Shown: positions 54,148-62,485, counted from the stretch's first letter. The stretch: 64,000 nt of DNA from Nocardiopsis potens DSM 45234 (GCF_000341105.1 NZ_ANBB01000045.1:1-64000), one strand, 5' to 3'. Made by a program: numbers and translations. The notes: generated by a model not told the origin, from the sequence alone.

Positions 54148-54414
54148 ATGCTGAAGAAGATGATCGCCGCCGGTGCCGTCACCGTGGCCTCCGCCGGGGT
54201 CCTCATGCTCGGCGCGGGCACCGCCTACGCGGGCGGCTACGGCCACCACCACGGCGGTGACGAGATCGAGACCTCCGGCAACGGCTCGATCCTCGGCGGC
54301 AACCAGCTGGTCGTCGACGCCAACGTGCCGATCAACGTCTGCGGCAACGCCATCGGCATCCTCGGCAACGCCGGCGCGGCCTGCGAGGACTCCGGCGCCG
54401 TCGTCCACGACTGA
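54148..54414 (+). CDS. Short chaplin-family secreted protein
   Basis: An 88-residue secreted protein. The signal peptide (residues 1-28) ends in TAYA. A His-rich patch (GGYGHHHGGDE) follows and then a chaplin domain with the hallmark pattern GNGSILGGNQLV..NVPINVCGNAIGILGNAGAAC. Two cysteines about 19 residues apart could form a disulfide. Streptomyces chaplins coat aerial hyphae and spores as amyloid-like fibres. There is no sortase signal, so this is a short-form protein, with a 9-residue acidic tail in place of a second repeat. GAGGA precedes the ATG. Confidence 0.9.
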   Translation: MLKKMIAAGAVTVASAGVLMLGAGTAYAGGYGHHHGGDEIETSGNGSILGGNQLVVDANVPINVCGNAIGILGNAGAACEDSGAVVHD

Positions 54415-54450
54415 CGCGCCTTCCCCTTCTCGCGGACAGTGGACTGAAGG

Positions 54451-54493
54451 GGGCGGGGCGGCGCCGGACTCAGCGGTCGGCGCAGCCCCGCCC
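54451..54493 (+). terminator. Hairpin terminator after the chaplin gene
   Basis: GGGCGGGGC (54451-54459) pairs with GCCCCGCCC (54485-54493); the loop has a further weak stem. Confidence 0.6.
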
Positions 54494-54531
54494 TCCCCAT
54501 GTCCACGGGCCCCTGCCCCCGGCCCGCATCC

Positions 54532-54588
54532 CCGGTGATCTCGGCACCGCGGCCCCACCGGAGCGCTCCGACGGGGCCCGGTCACCGG
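54532..54588. repeat. Imperfect palindrome directly after the VOC gene, related to 55008-55061
   Basis: Centred near 54564 with core CGGAGCGCTCCG (54559-54570) and flanking GCCCC / GGGGC. Outer CCGGTGA (54532-54538) and TCACCGG (54582-54588) are offset. It adjoins the VOC stop and probably acts as its terminator. The shared CCGGTGATC and GGAGCGCTCC blocks tie it to the palindrome on the other side of the gene. Confidence 0.6.
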
Positions 54589-54966
54589 CTACCGGGCCCG
54601 GCCGCCCGGGGCGGTCAGGCAGAACACGTTGCCCTCCGGGTCCCGCATCACCTGGAACGACCCCTGCTCGTCGGTGACCGGGGGGCCTTCGGGCGAGGCG
54701 CCCAGGCCGGCCGCGGCCGCCGCCGCGGCGGGGAGGTCGGCCGTCCGCACGTCCAGGTGCAGCCGGACCGGGCCGGACGCCGGGTCCGGATCGGGCTGGA
54801 AGGAGATCCGCGGCCGCCCGTGCGCGGCGGGCAGGTAGGCCCACCCGTCGGCGCGGTCCACCGGCTCGGCGCCGAGCAGGGCGCCCCAGAACCGGGCCAG
54901 CCCGGGCGGGTCGGCGGCGTTGACCACGATCTGGTCGAAGGCGGAGCGGGGAAAGGTCTCGGGCAT
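54589..54966 (-). CDS. VOC-superfamily protein (glyoxalase/bleomycin-resistance fold)
   Basis: A 125-residue single-domain VOC protein. It has FDQIVVNAADPPGLARFWGALLGAEP, the repeated beta-alpha-beta-beta-beta motif with RLHLDVRT, and VMRDPEGNVFCLTAPG at the end. Such proteins bind a metal or a drug; the ligand residues here would be a His/Glu set that I cannot assign fully. The function is unknown. The gene lies between two related palindromes and is divergent from the ABC transporter operon. Confidence 0.88.
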   Translation of the reverse strand: MPETFPRSAFDQIVVNAADPPGLARFWGALLGAEPVDRADGWAYLPAAHGRPRISFQPDPDPASGPVRLHLDVRTADLPAAAAAAAGLGASPEGPPVTDEQGSFQVMRDPEGNVFCLTAPGGRAR

Positions 54967-55007
54967 GGGGCGATGCTAGGCCGCTGCCGTGCGGGGCCCG
55001 CCCTCCT

Positions 55008-55061
55008 CCCCGGTGATCGGGGCCCTGGCGGAGCGCTCCGCCAGGGCCCCGATCACCGGGG
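55008..55061. repeat. Perfect 54-bp palindrome upstream of the VOC gene
   Basis: All 27 base pairs of each half match, with no loop; the centre is GGAGCGCTCC at 55030-55039. It lies between two divergent genes, so it is not placed as a terminator for either. It shares its core and CCGGTGATC ends with the palindrome at 54532-54588 beyond the VOC gene. Confidence 0.85.
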
Positions 55062-55148
55062 CGGCGGAAAACCATTGGTGCCGGGGCGGCGGAGAGGACA
55101 GGATCGTTCCCGGAGGCCGGGGAGGCCGGGCTCAGGGGAGAAGGCTCG

Positions 55149-55167
55149 TCAGGATAGCCTTACCTGA
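55149..55167 (+). promoter_or_regulatory. Iron box (DtxR/IdeR/DmdR-type site) before the ABC operon
   Basis: TCAGGATAGCCTTACCTGA is a 19-base palindrome-like site. It matches the actinobacterial iron-repressor consensus TTAGGTTAGGCTAACCTAA at 14 of 19 positions. It lies 26 bases before the transporter start, where it would cover the promoter. Confidence 0.7.
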
Positions 55168-55193
55168 GTTCCTCTGCCCCGTTCTGGAGAGCA

Positions 55194-56885
55194 ATGTCCG
55201 AAAGGCAGTCCGCCGGCGGCCGCCGGATCATGCGGCGTGCGCTGGTGCGCAACCGCGGCCGGTTGGCCGCAGGCATCACCGGCACCTCACTGCACCAGGC
55301 CGCCGAGGCGCTGGTGCCGGTGGCCATCGGCACCATCATCGACCGGGCCGTCGCGACCGGCGACGGCACCGCGCTGGCGCTCTCCCTCGCCGGGCTGGCC
55401 GCGCTGTTCACCGTGCTCACGCTCTCCTGGCGGTACGGGGCGCGCTCCCTGGTCGCCGCGGTCCAGCAGGAGTCGCACCTGCTCCGGGTGGAGGCGTCCG
55501 CCCGGGCGATCGACCCGCGCCGCGCCGACACCGGGCTGCGCTCCGGCGAACTCCTCAGCGTCACCACCTCCGACGCCGACCGGACCGCCCGGATGCTGCA
55601 CTTCATCCCGGCCGCGTTCGCCACCGTCGTCGGGCTGGCCGTCGCCGCGGTCTCCCTGCTCCGCATCGACACCGCGCTCGGCGCGGGCGTGCTGGTCGCG
55701 GTCCCGGTTCTGGTCGCCGCGGTGCAGCTGGCCGGCCCGCTGCTCACCCGGCGCGCCACCGCCCAGCAGGCGGCGGTGGCCCGCACCGCGGGGCTCGCCA
55801 CCGACCTGGTCCGCGGCCTGCCCGCGCTGCGCGGCATCGGTGCCGAGGAGAACGCGGCGCGGCGCTACCGGGAGTCCAGCGAGACCGCCCTGCGCAGCGC
55901 GCTGCGCGCCGCGCTGCCCAGCGGCCTGTACCTCGGGGCGACCACCATGGGCGGGGGCCTGCTGCTCGCCGGGGTCGCCGGGTTCGCCGGCACCGCCGCG
56001 ATCCAGGGCCGGATCAGCGTCGGAGAGCTGGTCACCATCGTCGGCCTGGCGCAGTTCCTCACCGAGCCCGTGCGCGAGCTCGGCATGTACGCGATGGGCT
56101 TCGCGGTCTCCCGCGCCTCGGCGGACCGGCTGGCCGGTGTGGTGGACGCGCCGTTCCGGCTGGGCGCGGCCGAAGTCGGCGCGGAACCGGCGGAGGCCCC
56201 CGCCGACCCCGAGGCGCGGGTGGAGCTCAAGGGCGTCCGCCACGCCACCCTGGACGGCCTCGACCTGGTGCTGGGCCCCGGCGAGCTGCTCGGCGTCGTC
56301 TGCCTGGAGCCCGCCGACGCCCAGGCGCTCTTCGCGCTGCTCTCCGGGCGGGTGCCCGCGGCCGAGCGGGAGGGCCGGGCGGCGATCCGCCCGGGGCTGC
56401 TCGCCGAGCCGCACGACGTCGACCTGTTCGAGGGGACGCTCCGCTCGAACGTGCTGGCCGGAGTGGGCGGCGGAGACGGCGACATCGGTCCGGCGCTGCG
56501 CGCCAGCGCCGCCGACGAGGTGGTCCGGACCGTCCCCGGCGGGCTGGACGCGCCGGTCACCGACCGCGGAACCACCCTCTCCGGCGGCCAGCGCCAGCGC
56601 GTCGGCCTGGCCCGCGCCCTGGCCGCCGACCCGCCGGTGCTGGTCCTGCACGACCCCACCACCGCGGTGGACGCGGTCACCGAGGAGAACATCGCCGAAG
56701 GGCTGCGCGCGCTGCGGCACGGCCCCGGCTCGGACCGCTCCACCGCCGTGCTGACCTCCAGCCCGGCGCTGCTCGCCCGCGCCGACCGGGTGCTGGTCGT
56801 CGCGGACGGCAGGGTCGCCGCCGAGGGCACGCACGCGGAGCTGTCCGCATCGGACGCCGGCTACGCCCGGGCGGTGCTGCGGTGA
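55194..56885 (+). CDS. ABC transporter half (membrane + ATPase domain) with degenerate Walker A
   Basis: A 563-residue half-transporter. The exporter-type membrane domain (about 15-310, six helices) is joined to a nucleotide-binding domain. That domain keeps the signature LSGGQRQRVGLARAL (near 463), but Walker A is lost (LGVVCLEPADAQALF where GxxGxGKS is expected) and Walker B ends VLHDPT rather than DE. It should therefore contribute only the signature half of one working ATP site. GGAGAG precedes ATG 55194. An iron box lies upstream, so the cargo may be a siderophore or another iron-related compound, as for IrtA/IrtB. Confidence 0.9.
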   Translation: MSERQSAGGRRIMRRALVRNRGRLAAGITGTSLHQAAEALVPVAIGTIIDRAVATGDGTALALSLAGLAALFTVLTLSWRYGARSLVAAVQQESHLLRVEASARAIDPRRADTGLRSGELLSVTTSDADRTARMLHFIPAAFATVVGLAVAAVSLLRIDTALGAGVLVAVPVLVAAVQLAGPLLTRRATAQQAAVARTAGLATDLVRGLPALRGIGAEENAARRYRESSETALRSALRAALPSGLYLGATTMGGGLLLAGVAGFAGTAAIQGRISVGELVTIVGLAQFLTEPVRELGMYAMGFAVSRASADRLAGVVDAPFRLGAAEVGAEPAEAPADPEARVELKGVRHATLDGLDLVLGPGELLGVVCLEPADAQALFALLSGRVPAAEREGRAAIRPGLLAEPHDVDLFEGTLRSNVLAGVGGGDGDIGPALRASAADEVVRTVPGGLDAPVTDRGTTLSGGQRQRVGLARALAADPPVLVLHDPTTAVDAVTEENIAEGLRALRHGPGSDRSTAVLTSSPALLARADRVLVVADGRVAAEGTHAELSASDAGYARAVLR

Positions 56886-56958
56886 CCGCCCGGTGCGCGC
56901 CGGACGCGCCGGAGCAGCGGACCAGACAGGGGACCGACGACGTGCAAGGGGTGCGGGG

Positions 56959-58731
56959 ATGACCGGGGAGAGCGCACACCGGATGCTGCCCGTGGCGTCC
57001 GCCCGGCAGACCTGGGCCGTGGCGCGGGCCGCCTTCGGGCGGGCGCGCGGGGCGGGCGCGGCCGCGCTGGCGGTGAGCGTCGCGGCCAACCTGTGCGCGC
57101 TGGCGGCGCCGTGGATCCTCGGCATGCTGGTCGACGCGGTCGTGCAGGGGCGGGGCGCGGAGCGGGTCGGCGTGCTCGCCGCCGCCATCGCGGTCTCCGC
57201 GGTGGCGGCCGGGCTGCTGAAGACGGTCGAGGTGGTGCTGGTCGCCCGGGTCGGCGAGACCGCCCTGGCCCGGCTCCGCGAGGACGTGGTGGAGCGCGCG
57301 CTGCGCCTGCCCGCGCCGGTGCTGTCCCGGCTCAGCGGCGGCGACCTGCTCTCCCGGGTCTCCGACGACGTGGCGGTGGTCGGTGACACGGTCCGGGAGA
57401 AGGCTCCGATGGTGCTCTCCTCGCTGATCACCGTGGTGCTGGCGCTCGGCGGCATGGGCGCGCTGGACTGGCGGCTGGGCCTGGCGGGCGCGTGCGCGCT
57501 GCCGGTCTACGTGATCGCGCTCCGCTGGTACCTGCCGCGCTCGGCGCCGCTCTACGCCGAGGAGCGCGAACTGCTGGGCGAGCGGGCCCAGGCCCTGGTC
57601 GGCACCCTGCACGGCGCGGAGACGGTGCACGCCTACCGGATGCACGGCGAGCGCGCCGCGCTGATCGACGAGAAGTCGGACGCCGCCCGGGGCGCGGTGC
57701 TCCGCGTCTTCCGCAAGTTCACCCTGTTCGCGGGCGGGATGAACGCCGCCGAGTGCGTCGGGCTGTCGGCGATCGTCGCGGCGGGCTTCTGGCTGGTCGG
57801 CGCGGAGGCCGTCACGGTCGGCGCGGCCACCGCCGCCGCGCTCATCTTCCACCGGCTCTTCGGGCCGCTCGGCGCGCTGATGACGACCTTCAACGACATC
57901 CAGTCGGCGGGGGCGAGCCTGGCCCGGATGGCCGGGGTGACCCTGCTGCCGGAGGCCGCCGCGCCCGCCGACGCGGAGCGGCCGGCCGACGGCGGGATCG
58001 AGCTGCGCGGGGTGGGCCACCGCTACGACGGCGGACCGGCGGTGCTGGACGGCGTCACGCTGGCCGTCGCCCCCGGCGAGCAGGTGGCGCTGGTCGGCGC
58101 GAGCGGCGCCGGGAAGACCACCCTGGCCTCGGCGGTCGCCGGAGCCATCGACCCGGCCGAGGGCACGGTGCTGCTCGGCGGGGTGCCCCTGGACCGGATC
58201 GACCCCGGTGCGCTGCGCCGGCACAAGGCCCTGGTCAGCCAGGAGGCGCACGTGTTCGCCGGGACGCTGGCCGACAACGTCCGGCTGGCCGACCCGGAGG
58301 CCGGCCCGGACCGGGTGGCCGCCGCCCTGGAGACGGTCGGCGCGCGCGGCTGGGCGGAGGCGCTCCCCGAGGGCCTGGACACCGTGGTCGGCGAGGGCGG
58401 CGCCCGGCTCACCGCCTACCAGGGGCAGCAGCTCGCCCTGGCCCGGCTGGTCCTGGCCGATCCGGCGGTGGCGATCCTGGACGAGGCCAGCGCGGAGGCG
58501 GGCAGCGCCGGCGCCCGCGACCTGGAGCGTGCCGCCCAGGCGGCGGTCGAGGGGCGCACCGCCCTGGTCGTCGCGCACCGCCTCGCCCAGGCGGTCACCG
58601 CCGACCGGATCGTCGTGCTGGAGTCCGGCCGCGTCGCCGAGCAGGGCACCCACGACGAGCTGGTGGCCCGCGGCGGCCGCTACGCCGAACTCTGGTCGGC
58701 CTGGAGCGGCGGCGGGAACGGCGGCCGGTAG
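56959..58731 (+). CDS. ABC transporter half with canonical Walker motifs and degenerate signature
   Basis: A 590-residue half-transporter, partner of the preceding gene. The six-helix membrane domain (about 20-330) is followed by an ATPase domain with intact Walker A (GASGAGKTT near 381) and Walker B with catalytic Glu (VAILDEAS near 512), but the signature is LTAYQGQQLALARL instead of LSGGQ. Paired with the first subunit this gives one consensus ATP site and one dead site. The start at 56959 is 73 bases after the previous stop; the frame is open to 56893. Confidence 0.92.
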   Translation: MTGESAHRMLPVASARQTWAVARAAFGRARGAGAAALAVSVAANLCALAAPWILGMLVDAVVQGRGAERVGVLAAAIAVSAVAAGLLKTVEVVLVARVGETALARLREDVVERALRLPAPVLSRLSGGDLLSRVSDDVAVVGDTVREKAPMVLSSLITVVLALGGMGALDWRLGLAGACALPVYVIALRWYLPRSAPLYAEERELLGERAQALVGTLHGAETVHAYRMHGERAALIDEKSDAARGAVLRVFRKFTLFAGGMNAAECVGLSAIVAAGFWLVGAEAVTVGAATAAALIFHRLFGPLGALMTTFNDIQSAGASLARMAGVTLLPEAAAPADAERPADGGIELRGVGHRYDGGPAVLDGVTLAVAPGEQVALVGASGAGKTTLASAVAGAIDPAEGTVLLGGVPLDRIDPGALRRHKALVSQEAHVFAGTLADNVRLADPEAGPDRVAAALETVGARGWAEALPEGLDTVVGEGGARLTAYQGQQLALARLVLADPAVAILDEASAEAGSAGARDLERAAQAAVEGRTALVVAHRLAQAVTADRIVVLESGRVAEQGTHDELVARGGRYAELWSAWSGGGNGGR

Positions 58732-58758
58732 CGGTCCGGAGGCGTTCCTCCCGGACCG
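58732..58758 (+). terminator. Hairpin terminator after the ABC operon
   Basis: CGGTCCGG and CCGGACCG form 8-base arms starting directly after the stop codon, with AGG/CCT pairing inside the loop. Confidence 0.55.
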
Positions 58759-58968
58759 GGCCTCCGGGGCGTTCGGCTGAGGACCGGCGGCGGGCGCCCG
58801 CCGACCCCGGCCGGCGGCAGCGGGCCGGAGGAGAGGGGTCGGGCCGGCGGGGCGGAGTCCGCCCGGGCGCTGCGGCACCGAACCGGACCGGCGCGGCCGG
58901 TCGAAGACCCCCGGTGAAGCCCGGGTTCGGGCCCCGGACGCCGGTGAGCGGCGCCCGGGGCGGGGCGG

Positions 58969-59718
58969 TCAGTACACCAGCACGGTGTCGTGGACGTCGA
59001 GGCGGCCGCTGTCCCAGAGCCAGTCCATCGCGGGCAGGCTCACCCGGGCGCAGCCGTGCGAGGCGGGGTAGGTGGGGACGGAGGTGTAGCCGTGCACGGC
59101 GATGCCCCCGTTGAAGTACTTGGGCTTGTACAGCGCGCCGAGCGGGCCCGGGTCCCAGGCGTCGACCTCGCGGAAGACGGTGTACTCGCCGGTGGGCGTG
59201 GTGGCGACGTGCTCCGCGCCGTCCTGCTCGTAGGTCTCGCCGGAGCCGGTGGAGGTGCTGAAGGCCTGCTCGACCTCGCCGTCGGAGACCACCAGGAGCA
59301 GCTGCCGCTCCAGGTCGATCTCGACCACCTCGCCGGAGGAGCTCTGCGCCGAGGGGCGGACGCCCTCGTCGAGCGCCTCGCGGGTGTCCGGGCCGACGAT
59401 GCCGTCCCGGTCGATCCCGGCGGCCTTCTGCAGCGCGTGCACCGCCTGGACGGTGACGGTGCCGAAGTGGCCGTCGGCGGAGTCGATCCAGTAGCCGAGC
59501 TCGATCAGCCGCTCCTGGACCTCCTTCACCTCGGCGCCGGAGTCGCCGTGGCGGAGCTGGTCGGAGGCGGAGGCCGGGGAGAACACCGCCGGCGCCGCGG
59601 CGGCCTCGGCGGTCCCGGTCAGCGGGGACGTCGGAAGGGGGAGGACGACGGCGGACACGGCGAGCGCGGCGGCCGCCGCCGCACGCCGGGGGGTGCGTCC
59701 ATGCTTGCGTTCGGTCAT
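58969..59718 (-). CDS. L,D-transpeptidase (YkuD) with peptidoglycan-binding domain
   Basis: A secreted cell-wall enzyme of 249 residues. A signal peptide (1-~40) is followed by a PG_binding_1 domain (DQLRHGDSGAEVKEVQERL to GIVGPDTREAL, about 53-115). The YkuD domain (about 128-249) has the catalytic motif HGYTSVPTYPASHGCARVS with Cys near 226. It makes 3-3 cross-links or attaches proteins to peptidoglycan. It is one domain shorter than mycobacterial Ldt enzymes with Ig-like domains. Only a weak GAG site precedes ATG 59718. Confidence 0.94.
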   Translation of the reverse strand: MTERKHGRTPRRAAAAAALAVSAVVLPLPTSPLTGTAEAAAAPAVFSPASASDQLRHGDSGAEVKEVQERLIELGYWIDSADGHFGTVTVQAVHALQKAAGIDRDGIVGPDTREALDEGVRPSAQSSSGEVVEIDLERQLLLVVSDGEVEQAFSTSTGSGETYEQDGAEHVATTPTGEYTVFREVDAWDPGPLGALYKPKYFNGGIAVHGYTSVPTYPASHGCARVSLPAMDWLWDSGRLDVHDTVLVY

Positions 59719-59901
59719 CTCTGCGCTTTACCCGCCTTTTGCCGACCTCTACCGAATCGCAGGCCGCGGCCGCATCCGTCCCCGGACGCCCCCGCGCCCC
59801 GGACTCCCCTCCAGTCTGCCTCCGGCCGGCACCGCGTACGGGGCCGGCCGCCGGGGCCGCCGTCCGGTGGGGACGGCGGGGGCCGGGCGGCGCGCGGACG
59901 G

Positions 59902-59933
59902 CCGCCCCGCCCGGCCGGGGAGGCCCGGGGCGG
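59902..59933 (-). terminator. Hairpin terminator of the P450 gene
   Basis: CCGCCCCG (59902-59909) pairs with CGGGGCGG (59926-59933), directly beyond the leftward P450 stop. Confidence 0.5.
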
Positions 59934-59936
59934 CGG

Positions 59937-61082
59937 TCACCAGGCGACCGGGACCCGGGACGGGCCGGAGTCGATGAAGCCGCTGACCCACGGGATCCCG
60001 GTGACCGGGACGGCGAGGCGGAGGCCGGGCAGGCCGGCGGCGAGGGCGCGCAGCGCGGCGGTGACCTCGGTGCGGGCCAGGGCGGCGCCGAGGCAGTGGT
60101 GCGGGCCGCGGCCGAACGCGATGTGGTCGGCGGGGGCGCGGTCCGGGTCGAGCCGGGCGGGGTCGCCGAACCGGTCCGGGTCGTGGTGCGCGGCCTCCAG
60201 GCGGACCAGCACCATGTCGCCGGCGGCGATGCGCACGCCGCCGACCTCGGCGTCCGCGGCGGCCCAGCGCGGCATCACCTCGCCGGTGGTGCCGGCGAGC
60301 CGGCGCAGCAGCTCCTCGGTGACGGCGGCGGCGCGCTCCGGGGCGGCCGCGTACTCGGCCAGCCGGCCGGAGTCGAGCAGCAGGATCGCCCCGGTGCAGA
60401 TCGTGTTGGCGGTGCTGAGGTAGCCGGATCCGGCCAGCGTCATGGCCATGGCGGACAGCTCGCCGTCGGTGAGCCGGCCGTCGTCGGCGTCGTGCACCGC
60501 GATCAGCGCGCTGAGCGGGTCGTCGCCGAGTTCGGCGCGCTTGGCGGCGATCAGCTCGCCGGCGTAGCCGATGAACGCGCCCCAGGCCTGCGGGGTGCCC
60601 TCGGTGAGGGCGGGTTCGGCGGCCCCGCGCAGCCGGTCCCGGGCGGCCGCGGGCACGCCCAGCAGGTCGCCGATGACGGCGAGGGAGAGCGGCGCGGCCA
60701 GGTCGGCCATCAGGTCGGCGGGCGGGCCGGCGGCGGCCATCGCGGCGACCCGCTCGGCGGCGGCCGCCTCCACGCCGGGCCGCAGCGCGGCGATGCGGCG
60801 CGGGGTGAACGCCTTGGCGACCAGCCGCCGCAGCCGGGCGTGCGGCTCGCCGTCCTGGAACAGGGTCTCGTTCCCGGGGTCGCGCCCGGTGGGCGGGGTG
60901 ACCCCGAAGCGGGCGTCGGTGAGCACCCGCACGGCGGCGTCGTAGGAGGTCACCAGCCAGGCGGGGGCACCCTCCGGGGTGAGCACCCGGGTGACGGGGG
61001 CGGTCCGGCGCAGCTCGGCGTAGGCCGGCGGCGGGTCGATCGGGCGCGGGCGGTCGAAGGGCAGGACAGAGGTGTCCGGCAT
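59937..61082 (-). CDS. Cytochrome P450 with an atypical I-helix
   Basis: A 381-residue heme monooxygenase-type protein. The heme loop FGRGPHHCLGAALAR places the Cys ligand at residue 330, and the K-helix ExxR is EELLRR near 265. The I-helix segment reads LAGSGYLSTANTI: where most bacterial P450s have an acid-alcohol pair (AGxET/DT), this has Leu-Ser. That change is known in P450s with altered oxygen activation or non-oxidative chemistry, so the activity is open. GGAGG lies five bases before ATG 61082. The redox partner is not nearby. It diverges from a TetR gene with operator sites between. Confidence 0.92.
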   Translation of the reverse strand: MPDTSVLPFDRPRPIDPPPAYAELRRTAPVTRVLTPEGAPAWLVTSYDAAVRVLTDARFGVTPPTGRDPGNETLFQDGEPHARLRRLVAKAFTPRRIAALRPGVEAAAAERVAAMAAAGPPADLMADLAAPLSLAVIGDLLGVPAAARDRLRGAAEPALTEGTPQAWGAFIGYAGELIAAKRAELGDDPLSALIAVHDADDGRLTDGELSAMAMTLAGSGYLSTANTICTGAILLLDSGRLAEYAAAPERAAAVTEELLRRLAGTTGEVMPRWAAADAEVGGVRIAAGDMVLVRLEAAHHDPDRFGDPARLDPDRAPADHIAFGRGPHHCLGAALARTEVTAALRALAAGLPGLRLAVPVTGIPWVSGFIDSGPSRVPVAW

Positions 61083-61136
61083 GGTCGCCTCCGGTGGTCG
61101 GCGGCCCGTCCGCCGGGGCGCGTCGGCCGCGTTTTC

Positions 61137-61191
61137 CAATACGACTGCAATGTAACGATGCCCCTCCGCGGGTGTCAATGCGACTGCATTG
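61137..61191. promoter_or_regulatory. Two TetR-type operators between P450 and TetR genes
   Basis: CAATGCGACTGCATTG (61176-61191) is a perfect 6-4-6 inverted repeat. CAATACGACTGCAATG (61137-61152) is a copy with two changes, in the same orientation, 39 bases apart. One lies near each divergent start, the layout of a self-regulating repressor controlling its neighbour. Confidence 0.75.
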
Positions 61192-61206
61192 TGAAAAACT
61201 GGGGCG

Positions 61207-61878
61207 GTGCCGAAGAGAGTCGACCACCGCGCCCGCCGCGCCCAGATCGCCGACGCCCTGACCCGCCTGGCCGCCGATCGCGGCCTGGAGGCGGTGAGCC
61301 TGCGCCACGTCGCCGCGGAGGCCGGGGTCTCCGCGGGCATGGTGCAGCACTACTTCCGGTCCAAGGACGAGATGATGGCCTTCGCGATGGGCGCCGTCGC
61401 GGAGAACATCGAGGCCAGGATGGCGGCGGAGGGCGCCCCCGCGCCGGACGCGCCGCCCCGGGACGCCGTCGGCGCCCTGCTCCGGCAGCTGCTCCCGCTG
61501 GACGGGCCGCGGCTGGCCGAGGGGCGGGTCGCGCTCGCCTTCCACGCCTACGCCACGGTCCGCCCGGACGCGGCCGGGCCCCTGCACCGGGGCGGCGACC
61601 GGCTCCGCGCGTTCATCGCCGACCGGCTCCGCGCCGCCCGGGCCGAGGGGACCGCCCCGCCGGGAATCCCCGAACCGGCCGCCGCGGCCGGCCTGGCGGC
61701 CCTGGTCGAAGGCCTCGCCCTGCACGCCCTGACCGGCCAGACCGCCCCGGAGGAGGCCGCCGCGGTCCTCGACGCCCACCTCGACGCCCTGTTCGGCCCG
61801 CCCCCGGCCGGAGCCCGACCCCGCATCCCGTGCGGGCAGGGGGACGGGGGGCATCCGGATGCCACCAGGCGCAGGTGA
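61207..61878 (+). CDS. TetR-family regulator
   Basis: A 223-residue repressor-type protein. The N-terminal helix-turn-helix is clear (RLAADRGLEAVSLRHVAAEA, then GVSAGMVQHYFRSKDEMMAF, residues ~18-58). The C-terminal ligand domain is Ala/Leu-rich and gives no ligand hint. GTG 61207 has only GGGGCG close upstream and lies 15 bases after an operator-like palindrome, so it probably represses itself and the divergent P450 gene. The stop overlaps the next gene by GTGA. Confidence 0.92.
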   Translation: MPKRVDHRARRAQIADALTRLAADRGLEAVSLRHVAAEAGVSAGMVQHYFRSKDEMMAFAMGAVAENIEARMAAEGAPAPDAPPRDAVGALLRQLLPLDGPRLAEGRVALAFHAYATVRPDAAGPLHRGGDRLRAFIADRLRAARAEGTAPPGIPEPAAAAGLAALVEGLALHALTGQTAPEEAAAVLDAHLDALFGPPPAGARPRIPCGQGDGGHPDATRRR

Positions 61879-62390
61879 GCACGGGGCGTCTGAACCGCCC
61901 CGTCGCCGATCTGCGGCGACTCGGCCCGGACGCCGTTCCCAAGGTCCTCAAGAAGGTCCTTCTTCTGGAGGAGGACCCAGAAGCCGGATACCCCCTGGGC
62001 GGCGAACCCACGGGGTTCCGCAAACTGGTCGTAGGACGCGACACCTGGCGTGTCGTGTACCGCGTCACCGACGAGAAACACGTGGAGATCTGCGAGGTCC
62101 GGGCGGTCGGGGCGCGAGCGGACGCCCAGGTCTACGCCGAGGCCTCCCGGAGAGTCCGGGCGGCATCGGAGAACACCCCCGCCGCCCGGAAACTCGCGGC
62201 CGTCATCGAGCACCTCGGCAGACCGGCGGAGAGGGCGGCGCATGAATCGCCTCCCACGAGAGAACCCGTCCCGGACTGGTTGGCCGAACGCCTGATCCAT
62301 ACCGTCGGCATGCTCCCTGAGGACGTGGCCGCCCTCGATCTGGAACAGGCCGTGGACCTCTGGGCCGACTTCCGATCACGACCGCACTGA
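61875..62390 (+). CDS. RelE/ParE-superfamily protein with C-terminal extension
   Basis: A 171-residue protein. Residues ~1-90 match the RelE/ParE toxin fold: PVADLRRLGPDAVPKVLKKVLLLEEDP, GGEPTGFRKLVVGRDTWRVVYRV, then VEICEVRAVGARADAQVYAEA. Usual toxins end there. Here a further ~80 residues follow, with VPDWLAERLIHTVGMLPEDVA and LEQAVDLWADFRSRPH, which may be a built-in or fused partner domain. No separate antitoxin gene is adjacent. GTG 61875 overlaps the TetR stop, so the two are co-translated, an unusual neighbour for this family. Confidence 0.85.
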   Translation: MSTGRLNRPVADLRRLGPDAVPKVLKKVLLLEEDPEAGYPLGGEPTGFRKLVVGRDTWRVVYRVTDEKHVEICEVRAVGARADAQVYAEASRRVRAASENTPAARKLAAVIEHLGRPAERAAHESPPTREPVPDWLAERLIHTVGMLPEDVAALDLEQAVDLWADFRSRPH

Positions 62391-62485
62391 CCCCGCGCCG
62401 CCCCTGCGGACGGGGGAGCGGACCGGGGCGGCCCGTCCGCCGCGGACGCGCCCAGGGCCGCGCGGTGGGGGAAGCGGGCATGGCC

